Shown: one piece after another, positions 54,526-61,222 of the stretch
How positions within the stretch are numbered: position 1 is the stretch's first letter
How the letters are laid out: each line of letters starts with the position of its first letter
Assembly (NCBI GenBank): GCA_017694335.1
Contig: JADIMZ010000100.1
Coordinates: 1 to 61,222, forward strand
Direction of reading: 5' to 3'
DNA length: 61,222 nucleotides
Origin: Candidatus Pullibacteroides excrementavium
GTDB lineage: Bacteria > Bacteroidota > Bacteroidia > Bacteroidales > P3
Notes under the pieces: model-generated
The model's input: the letters and a program-made list of their open reading frames with translations, nothing else
Databases searched by the model: none
What the model was told of the DNA's origin: nothing
Made by a program: the position numbers and the translations under genes

Positions 54526-55284
54526 ATGTTATTAGAAATAAAAGACTTGCACGCCTCAATCAATGGCAAGGAGATATTGAAAGGAGTGAACCTGAACGTG
54601 GACAAAGGCGAAATCCACGCTATCATGGGCCCTAACGGAAACGGAAAGAGCACCTTGGCCTCGGTCATCGCCGGCAAGGAAATGTTCCATGTGGATTCCG
54701 GCGAAGTCCTGTACAAAGGCAAGAACCTTTTCGACCTCAACGTGGAAGAACGCGCCTGCGAGGGCATCTTCCTCGGCTTCCAGTACCCGGTGGAAATCCC
54801 CGGCGTGAGCATCGCCTCCTTCATGCGCGCCGCCATCAACGAGCAGCGCAAATACAAAGGTTTGGATGCCATGGATCCCTTCGAGTTCATGAAATACATG
54901 GAAGAAAAGCAGACCTTGGTAGGCATGACCGACCGCTTAGCCAACCGGAGCGTCAACGAAGGCTTCTCCGGCGGGGAAAAGAAGAAAAACGAGATTTTCC
55001 AGATGGCCATGCTGCAACCCACCTTGGCGATTCTCGACGAAACCGATTCCGGCTTGGACATCGATGCCCTGCGCATCGTGGCCGGCGGGGTCAACAAATT
55101 GGCCAGCAAGGACAACGCGATTGTGGTGATTACCCACTACCAGAGGCTTCTGGATTATATCGTCCCGGATTTCGTCCATGTGCTGGCCGACGGAAAAATC
55201 GTCAAGACCGGGGACAAGAACCTGGCCAAGGAACTGGAGGCTAAAGGTTACGACTGGATCAAGCAGCACGAAGGGCTGGAATAG
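54526..55284 (+). CDS. sufC: Fe-S cluster assembly ATPase SufC
   Basis: A 252-residue ABC ATPase energising the SufBCD complex. Walker [10 protein letters not shown], signature [10 protein letters not shown] and Walker [13 protein letters not shown] are complete. The ATG at 54526 ([18 protein letters not shown]) is the family start; the frame extends upstream into the sufB region but without family residues. 25 bp after sufB and 15 bp before sufD. Confidence 0.97.
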   Translation: MLLEIKDLHASINGKEILKGVNLNVDKGEIHAIMGPNGNGKSTLASVIAGKEMFHVDSGEVLYKGKNLFDLNVEERACEGIFLGFQYPVEIPGVSIASFMRAAINEQRKYKGLDAMDPFEFMKYMEEKQTLVGMTDRLANRSVNEGFSGGEKKKNEIFQMAMLQPTLAILDETDSGLDIDALRIVAGGVNKLASKDNAIVVITHYQRLLDYIVPDFVHVLADGKIVKTGDKNLAKELEAKGYDWIKQHEGLE

Positions 55285-55299
55285 GATTAAACAAGCACC

Positions 55300-56793
55300 A
55301 TGCAAACACTGAAAGACACCATACAAGGCTGGGCGAAGGAGATTGCCCGGCGCAGGCAGTTGAATCCCGACAAGGCAGGCTTCGGCAAAGAGATGCAGGA
55401 GATTGCCGACAAGGCTTTGCACTGTTTCCTGCAACTTCCCGACCCAATGTTCGACGCCAAGGCCAGGCTCGGCATGTTCGGCGAAAAGGTCTCCTTATGG
55501 AAAGAAATGGGTTCGGCCGACTTCCTGAAACGGCAGCTGCCCGATGCCTGCGCCCTCTTTCCCGAGACGTTCCGCTGCGACATCCAAAGCCTCGACGTGC
55601 ATCAGGTTTCTCTGTACAACGGCTGCGTCTGCGGTCCGAAAGGCAAGAACCTTTTAGATCCTTCCTGCGATGCCGAATTGGGGGACAAAGCTTGCGTGTG
55701 CCGCCTGAGCGACTTGGCCGAAAACGAGCAGAACCGCGCCCGCTTGCAGGCCTTTTTCGACGAAGCGCAAGGAGGACTTTGCTCCCGGCAAACTCCGGAG
55801 AAAGTAAAAACGACCGCCGATTTCGCCCAAGGCGGGCGGGATGCCGAAATGGAACAGTCCAAATGGCTCAACCGCGCCCTCTGCGAGGAAACCTTGGTGA
55901 TTTACCTGCCGCAGGACTGCCAATTAGACAAGCCCTTGCAAATCATCAGCCTCTGCCATAGCGAGAACCCCGCTTTCGTGCTGAACCATGTCTGGGTCCT
56001 GCTCGAAAAAGGAGCCAGACTGAGCTTGGTGGAATGCACCGACAGCAACCCCGATGCCGAGGTCATGGCGCACTCGCTGACCGAAATCCGACTAGAAGAG
56101 GATGCGAACCTGGAATACATCCAGCTCCAGAACGTAGGCGACCGCTGCAAGATCTTCCATGATTTCAACATCCAGCAGGCCCAATCCTCTGTGCTGGCCT
56201 CCTATAACCTGACCTTGAATGGCGGCCTGACCCGCAACCGTATAGAAGTGAACCTCAACCAAGCCGAGGCCCATGCCGATTTATTGGGTCTCTATCTACA
56301 GGATCACGAACAGATGGCCAGCAACCAGATCAAGGTGAACCACCTGGCACCCAAGACCTACAGCCGCGAACTTTTCAAGGGCGTGGTGGACGATTCGGCC
56401 TCCACTTTCTTCAAAGGCCATGTCTTTGTCAGCTCCGATGCCGACCAGACCGAAGCCTACCAAAGCAACCGCAACCTGCTGATTTCGCCCAAGGCGCAGG
56501 CGCACGCCAAGCCGTATCTGGAAATCTATGCCGACGATGTGCAATGCAACCACGGGGTTACTGTGGGCCAGTTGGACGAAGACGCGCTGTTCTACATGCG
56601 CTGCCGAGGCATACCAACCGACACGGCCCGCCGTCTGCTGATGCGGGCTTACGCCGATGAAATCCTGAAACCTATCAGCGTGGACTCCTTGCGGGAATGG
56701 ATGACCTTCCTGGTCAAGAAACGTTTCAGCGGCCAGCTGCAAGCCTGCGAGCAATGCGTCCTAGCCTGCCCGGAGAAGCACCTGCTCTCGTAG
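55300..56793 (+). CDS. sufD: Fe-S cluster assembly protein SufD
   Basis: A 497-residue SufD, the partner of SufB in the SufBCD complex. The C-terminal core shows LNQAEAHADLLGLY, SRELFKGVVDDSASTFFKGH and DDVQCNHGVTVGQLDEDALFYM, typical of SufB/SufD beta-helix proteins. The N-terminal 150 residues are longer and more Cys-rich than many homologues (CVCGPKGKN, CVCRLSD). Last gene of the operon; the 168-bp gap afterwards shows no clear terminator. Confidence 0.93.
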   Translation: MQTLKDTIQGWAKEIARRRQLNPDKAGFGKEMQEIADKALHCFLQLPDPMFDAKARLGMFGEKVSLWKEMGSADFLKRQLPDACALFPETFRCDIQSLDVHQVSLYNGCVCGPKGKNLLDPSCDAELGDKACVCRLSDLAENEQNRARLQAFFDEAQGGLCSRQTPEKVKTTADFAQGGRDAEMEQSKWLNRALCEETLVIYLPQDCQLDKPLQIISLCHSENPAFVLNHVWVLLEKGARLSLVECTDSNPDAEVMAHSLTEIRLEEDANLEYIQLQNVGDRCKIFHDFNIQQAQSSVLASYNLTLNGGLTRNRIEVNLNQAEAHADLLGLYLQDHEQMASNQIKVNHLAPKTYSRELFKGVVDDSASTFFKGHVFVSSDADQTEAYQSNRNLLISPKAQAHAKPYLEIYADDVQCNHGVTVGQLDEDALFYMRCRGIPTDTARRLLMRAYADEILKPISVDSLREWMTFLVKKRFSGQLQACEQCVLACPEKHLLS

Positions 56794-56961
56794 TACCCGC
56801 TCGCTTACATGACCATGTCCTTTAGCCACGGACAGTACACCGTCTTACATAGGCTTCGGCGGCACGAACAGAATCATTGGAGATACCCCCAATAAATTAA
56901 ACGCTTGCGGAAGTCGTGGAATCTTGCGAATATTGCATTAGGATTGCGGACATACCATGCC

Positions 56962-59900
56962 ATGGAGACAATAGAACAGACAAAACTGATAGACAATATC
57001 CATGAACGGGTCGTGGACGATCTTAAAACGCGGTTGACGCAAGGCAGCCGCGTATCCATAGCGGCCGCTTCCTTCTCCATCTACGCGTTCGAAGCCCTGA
57101 AAAAGGAACTGGGAAACATAGCCGAACTGCGGTTCATCTTCACTTCTCCCACCTTCATCAAAGAAAAAACACAGAAAGAGAAACGGGAATACTACATCCC
57201 AAAACTCAACAGGGAGCGAAACCTGTACGGGACGGAATTCGAAATACGGCTTCGCAACCAATTGTCGCAAAAAGCCATTGCCAAGGAATGTGCAACATGG
57301 ATCCGCCAAAAAGCCCGGTTCCGTTCCAACGCATCGCAAGAGCAGATGCCTAATTTTCTTCACCTGCAAAACGGTTCAAGCTATCTATATTCCCCATTCA
57401 ACAATTTTACAACCACGCAATTAGGCTGCGAACGAGGCAACGAAATATGCAACTTCGTCAATGTCCTGCCCCCATCGACCGCCAAAGCGTACCTCGGCAT
57501 TTTCAACGAGCAATGGAACAATGATAAAAAATTCCGCGATGTCACCGAACGAGTGTTGGAATACATTGAGACCGTCTATCAAGAGAATGCGCCCGAATAC
57601 ATCTACTTCATCTCCCTTTACCATATCTTCAAGGAATTCTTAGAGGATATTTCGGAAGATGTGTTGCCCAACGAGCGTACCGGGTTCAAGAGCAGCGTCA
57701 TATGGAACAAGCTGTACAATTTCCAGCGGGATGCCGCCTTGGCCATCATCAACAAATTAGAGAAGTACAACGGCTGCATCTTGGCCGACAGCGTAGGCTT
57801 GGGCAAGACATTCACAGCACTTGCCGTCATCAAGTACTACGAAAACAGGAACAAGTCCGTGCTGGTGCTGTGCCCCAAAAAGCTGAATGAAAACTGGAAG
57901 ACTTTCCGCGAGAATTACAAGAACAATCCGATCCTCGCCGACCGGCTACGCTACGATATCCTCTCCCATTCCGATTTGTCGCGAGACCGGGGATTCAGCA
58001 ACGGCTATGACTTGGAACGCATCAACTGGGGCAACTATGACCTTGTCGTCATCGATGAGAGCCATAATTTCCGCAACGGAGGAAATGTGGACGAGGAGAG
58101 TGCAATAGACACAGATGCCGACAGGAAAGAAAACCGCTACCAACGGCTGATGAACCGGGTAATCCGCCAAGGTGTGAAGACCAAAGTGCTGATGCTGAGT
58201 GCCACGCCGGTCAACAACCGCTTCAACGACCTCAAGAACCAGCTCCAATTGGCCTACGAGGGCAAGACCGGGAATATCAATGCCGAATTAGACATCGACC
58301 GAGGCATCGATGACATATTCCGCAATGCCCAGACAGTTTATAACCGATGGGCCAAATTAGAGGCAAGCGAGCGCACCACCGAGCGCTTGCTCCAAGACCT
58401 CAGCTTCGACTTCTTCCAGCTGCTCGACGCCGTCACCATAGCCCGGAGTCGCCGCCATATCATGAAATACTACGACACGAAAGACATAGGCCAGTTCCCA
58501 ACCCGGCTCGTGCCGATTTCGCGCCGCCCGAAACTGACTGACCTCAGCAAAACCATCAATTTCAAGGACATTGCCGAAAAGCTAAACGAACTGAACCTGT
58601 CCATCTACACGCCGTCCCGCTACCTATACGATAGCGTGCGCGGTAACTACGCTATCGATTACGATGGCGAGGGGCTTTCCATCGATGGACGGGAAAAGGG
58701 CTTACGCAAACTGATGGCCACCAACTTGCTTAAACGCCTGGAAAGCAGCATAAACTCTTTCCGTTTAACGCTTTCCCGTATCTGCGGATACATCCAAGAG
58801 ACAATCGAAGCCATCGACCAATTTGAAACAAAACGCAAGGATACGGCAATCGATATAGCCTCATTCACTGATGACTTGGACACCACGGATACAGACAGCG
58901 AAGCCGATGCCTTTGTCACCCACAAATCCAAAATCAGCCTCTGTGACATAGACCGCAGAGCATGGCGGGAAGACCTGAAATCAGACCTTGAAAAAATAGA
59001 GCAGCTTCTTCTCCTGCTGGAAAACATCACACCCGAACACGACAGCAAGCTGCAAATGCTCGTTGAGGACTTGAAAAAGAAATTCTCACACCCCATCAAC
59101 GAAAACAACAACAAGGTTCTCATCTTCACAGCTTTTACCGACACGGCTGAATACCTCTACAAAGAACTAGCAGACAAGATTAAAAGCGTATGCGGACTCA
59201 ATGTAGCCCTCATTACCGGCACGACCGAAGGGCGATGCACCATCCCGAAATTTCCCCTTTCTTTCAACAACGTGCTAACCTGGTTTTCTCCGCATTCCAA
59301 GAATCGCGCCAGCCTGCAACCGAACACTACCGAGGAGATAGACGTGCTGATTGCCACCGACTGCATTTCCGAAGGCCAAAACTTACAGGATTGCGATTAT
59401 GTAATCAACTACGACATTCATTGGAACCCGGTCCGCATCATCCAGCGTTTCGGCCGCATCGACCGCATCGGGTCAAGAAACAAGCAAATCCAATTGGTCA
59501 ATTACTGGCCAGACATGGAATTAGACGACTACATCAAGCTGAAAGGGCGCGTGGAAAGTCGCATGAAAGCCACGGTACTCACTGCGACAGGCGATGACAA
59601 CCTACTTAGCGACAACGAAAAAGGCGATTTGGAATACCGCCGTAACCAATTGCTCCAACTACAAAACCGAGTGTTAGACATCGAGGACATGGACACAGGC
59701 ATCAACATCATGGATCTCGGCCTGAACGAGTTCCGACTCGACCTTCTTTCCTACCTCAAAGAACATCCCGACATTGAACACGCGCCCATGGGCTTGGACG
59801 CCGTAGTGGAAGAATCCACCTTGGTTCGGCCGGGGGTCATATTTGTCTTGAAAAACCGCAACAAAGCCATCAACATAGACCGCAAAAACTTGCTGCACCC

Positions 59901-60234
59901 GTTCTACATGGTTTATTTGTCGGATACAGGAGAAGTCCTCTGTGATTACCTTCACCCCAAGCAACTGCTCGATCTGATGCGCAACGCCTGCAAAGGCAAA
60001 GACGAATACGACCCGGCGCTTTGCATCGAACTCAACAAGGAGACCGCCGATGGACGCAAGATGGAGCGTTACAGCCGCTTGCTCCAAATCGGCATCGACA
60101 GCATCGTGGCCGCCAAAGAGGAAAGCGATATCGAAAGCCTGTTCTCCATGGGCGAAACCTCGGCCTTGCACGGTGATATAAAAGGCTTGGACGATTTCGA
60201 GCTGGTAACATTCTTAATTGTACGAAGCCGATGA
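56962..60234 (+). CDS. PLD-like plus SNF2/DEAH-type helicase
   Basis: A 1090-residue protein. The N-terminal region (about 1-150; SRVSIAAASFSIYAFEALKKE) resembles a phospholipase-D-like domain. The SNF2-type motor follows: Walker A DSVGLGKT, motif II VIDESHNFR, LSATPVNNR, and motif VI IQRFGRIDRIGSRNK. Such helicases sit in restriction-modification or phage-defence loci with DUF4391 proteins and methyltransferases. The ATG at 56962 aligns with the family start; the frame is open to 56905. The next gene overlaps its stop by 4 bp. Confidence 0.87.
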   Translation: METIEQTKLIDNIHERVVDDLKTRLTQGSRVSIAAASFSIYAFEALKKELGNIAELRFIFTSPTFIKEKTQKEKREYYIPKLNRERNLYGTEFEIRLRNQLSQKAIAKECATWIRQKARFRSNASQEQMPNFLHLQNGSSYLYSPFNNFTTTQLGCERGNEICNFVNVLPPSTAKAYLGIFNEQWNNDKKFRDVTERVLEYIETVYQENAPEYIYFISLYHIFKEFLEDISEDVLPNERTGFKSSVIWNKLYNFQRDAALAIINKLEKYNGCILADSVGLGKTFTALAVIKYYENRNKSVLVLCPKKLNENWKTFRENYKNNPILADRLRYDILSHSDLSRDRGFSNGYDLERINWGNYDLVVIDESHNFRNGGNVDEESAIDTDADRKENRYQRLMNRVIRQGVKTKVLMLSATPVNNRFNDLKNQLQLAYEGKTGNINAELDIDRGIDDIFRNAQTVYNRWAKLEASERTTERLLQDLSFDFFQLLDAVTIARSRRHIMKYYDTKDIGQFPTRLVPISRRPKLTDLSKTINFKDIAEKLNELNLSIYTPSRYLYDSVRGNYAIDYDGEGLSIDGREKGLRKLMATNLLKRLESSINSFRLTLSRICGYIQETIEAIDQFETKRKDTAIDIASFTDDLDTTDTDSEADAFVTHKSKISLCDIDRRAWREDLKSDLEKIEQLLLLLENITPEHDSKLQMLVEDLKKKFSHPINENNNKVLIFTAFTDTAEYLYKELADKIKSVCGLNVALITGTTEGRCTIPKFPLSFNNVLTWFSPHSKNRASLQPNTTEEIDVLIATDCISEGQNLQDCDYVINYDIHWNPVRIIQRFGRIDRIGSRNKQIQLVNYWPDMELDDYIKLKGRVESRMKATVLTATGDDNLLSDNEKGDLEYRRNQLLQLQNRVLDIEDMDTGINIMDLGLNEFRLDLLSYLKEHPDIEHAPMGLDAVVEESTLVRPGVIFVLKNRNKAINIDRKNLLHPFYMVYLSDTGEVLCDYLHPKQLLDLMRNACKGKDEYDPALCIELNKETADGRKMERYSRLLQIGIDSIVAAKEESDIESLFSMGETSALHGDIKGLDDFELVTFLIVRSR

Positions 60235-60908
60235 TACAGTTCCCGTCCTCTACCTTTGTAGGTAAAAACGTTCCCAAGGCTGCGTTCTACAAGCACATGG
60301 AGATCAACGCGAAGCTGAAAGCACGATTTGTGGAAGGCATTGAACGCATCGTATGGTGGGTAAAACTAAGCCCTTCCACGCTCAATGTGGAAGACGGAGA
60401 AAGTGTACACGAAATAACCGTCTTCTTGGTCAGCTTGAAATCGAAAGACATGCCTGACGATGTTTTCGCAGCCATCGACCGCCAAATGCCGCGCCATACA
60501 GTCTTTGTCCTTGTGTCCGGGCAACGCTACAGGCTGCTGCTCAACTACAAGGAATGGGCAGACCCAAGAAAGGGGACATTCCGCATCATCCAATCGTTCC
60601 GGACGGAATGGACGGACGATGAATCGTTGCGGCTGACCATTAAGGGCTCCAATATGGACAAAGTGTACGAATCCTTTGCCGGACAGGTTTCAGGCTTTGG
60701 AACAGACAATGACGCAGACACCAAGCGCGTCATCACCTTACAGCAGCAATTGACGCAAAAGCAACAAGCCGTAGAAGTCTTGCAAAAGAAAACAAGGTCG
60801 GAGAAGCAATTCAACCGGCAGCTGCAACTGAATGCTGAGGCGCGGACTTTGAAAAAGGAACTGGCCGCCTTGCAGGAAGAAATAGACAGAATAACAAACA
60901 GGCAATAA
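60231..60908 (+). CDS. DUF4391 protein
   Basis: A 225-residue protein (MIQFPSSTFVGKNVPKAAFY; ERIVWWVKLSPSTLNVEDGE; HTVFVLVSGQRYRLLLNYKE) matching DUF4391, with a C-terminal coiled coil (LQQQLTQKQQAVEVLQKKTR). The family is usually found beside PLD-SNF2 helicases and DNA methyltransferases in restriction-like loci; its biochemical role is unknown. Start overlaps the helicase stop by 4 bp. Confidence 0.88.
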   Translation: MIQFPSSTFVGKNVPKAAFYKHMEINAKLKARFVEGIERIVWWVKLSPSTLNVEDGESVHEITVFLVSLKSKDMPDDVFAAIDRQMPRHTVFVLVSGQRYRLLLNYKEWADPRKGTFRIIQSFRTEWTDDESLRLTIKGSNMDKVYESFAGQVSGFGTDNDADTKRVITLQQQLTQKQQAVEVLQKKTRSEKQFNRQLQLNAEARTLKKELAALQEEIDRITNRQ

Positions 60909-60916
60909 CAAACCCT

Positions 60917-61129
60917 ATGGCAACATTGCTTAGCATTGGCAAGAACTTACAACAAGAAAAGATTGATTCCATGACAAATATTGCACAAGTTCAGAAGCAA
61001 GAGTATGATGCAATTCTGCAACGATCTGTCGCAATTATTAATAGGGTAAAGACATTGCCTATTGCTGCGAACCGCGTACCCTGCAAGAAACCGCAAGCCA
61101 TTTGGGATTCTCCGACAAATACCGAATGA
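60917..61129 (+). CDS. Small hypothetical protein in the restriction-like locus
   Basis: Not recognised. A 70-residue protein (MATLLSIGKNLQQEKIDSMT; VAIINRVKTLPIAANRVPCK) in an operon-like position: 8 bp after DUF4391 and overlapping the next start by 4 bp (ATGA). The overlap supports it being real. Confidence 0.55.
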   Translation: MATLLSIGKNLQQEKIDSMTNIAQVQKQEYDAILQRSVAIINRVKTLPIAANRVPCKKPQAIWDSPTNTE

Positions 61130-61222
61130 AACGTGTCTATATCGACCCGCTCTTAGGAGAATCCTTAGCCATGACCTCGGCGGAAAGCAAAAACGCACCC
61201 ACGCAGAAGTACATATCCATCA
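61126..61222 (+). CDS. 5' fragment of the next gene, possibly a DNA methyltransferase
   Basis: An open frame from an ATG that overlaps the previous stop runs to the window end (MKRVYIDPLLGESLAMTSAE). Only 32 residues are visible, so no domain can be identified. By locus order, a site-specific DNA methyltransferase would be expected here (inference). Confidence 0.5.
   Translation, partial: MKRVYIDPLLGESLAMTSAESKNAPTQKYISI

Noticed and set aside
53388-55115. 575-codon minus-strand frame over sufB-sufC
   Set aside because: Shadow of two well-conserved genes; first half is low-complexity Ser/Leu.
1-61222. CRISPR array, rRNA, transposase or prophage genes
   Set aside because: No evenly spaced repeat arrays, no rRNA-like sequence and no transposase, integrase or phage structural protein was seen.

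Overview
Organism and base composition. The window looks like a Bacteroidota chromosome, most likely order Bacteroidales. Promoters fit the Bacteroidota pattern TTTG-N19/20-TAnnTTTG rather than the proteobacterial one. Lipoproteins and DUF families typical of the group are present (DUF4836, FISUMP-type lipoprotein, large AsmA-like protein, DUF6337-like polymerases), with core genes thiL, rplU-rpmA, rpoN, sufBCD and tRNA-His. No rRNA operon, CRISPR array, transposase or integrase was recognised.

Layout. 1-6.9 kb: 3' end of an AAA/PD-(D/E)XK protein, a copper P-type ATPase, a WYL regulator, ThiL, a split ThrE-type exporter and tRNA-His. 7.0-11.9 kb: a plus-strand trio of caspase-like protease, multi-spanning membrane protein and membrane-anchored TPR-CHAT protease. 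12-17.7 kb: YgiQ radical SAM enzyme and three lipoproteins. 17.8-37.1 kb: about 20 kb of minus-strand genes that form the most unusual part of the window. 37.5-44.5 kb: SIMPL protein, L21/L27, AsmA-like protein and RpoN. 44.5-52.8 kb: a polysaccharide locus with an O-antigen ligase/polymerase, two paralogous polymerases, two glycosyltransferases, a hexapeptide acyltransferase and a flippase. 53-56.8 kb: sufBCD. 57 kb to the end: the start of a restriction-like locus (PLD-SNF2 helicase, DUF4391, a small ORF and a truncated ORF).

The unusual system. The 20-kb cluster starts with a sigma-70-like factor and a short anti-sigma-like protein. It continues with an M48-type metalloprotease, a dynamin-like large GTPase, two paralogous P-loop GTPase-like proteins, a coiled-coil tail-anchored protein, a second M48 protease with a zinc ribbon, two helical proteins and a Ycf46-like AAA+ ATPase. 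Then come two tandem formylglycine-generating-enzyme-fold (FGE/SUMF1) proteins, several small proteins, a second AAA+ ATPase, two YbjN-like proteins and a YkvA protein. Two features suggest deliberate diversification. First, the last 26 variable codons of the two FGE proteins differ at 20 bases, 18 of them at codon positions 1 or 2, between perfectly identical flanks; this is the signature of a diversity-generating retroelement (DGR) acting on AAY codons. Second, a perfect 27-bp inverted repeat flanks a 215-bp segment just upstream of the sigma gene. That segment contains a consensus Bacteroidota promoter pointing AWAY from the operon, so the operon appears to be phase-variable and captured in the OFF orientation. 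GTPases, AAA ATPases, proteases and a DGR-diversified FGE protein under tight regulation resemble the NTPase-centred, diversifying conflict (immunity-like) systems known from comparative genomics. The particular gene set and the invertible promoter are the novel parts here. The DGR reverse transcriptase, the template repeat and the invertase are not in the window.
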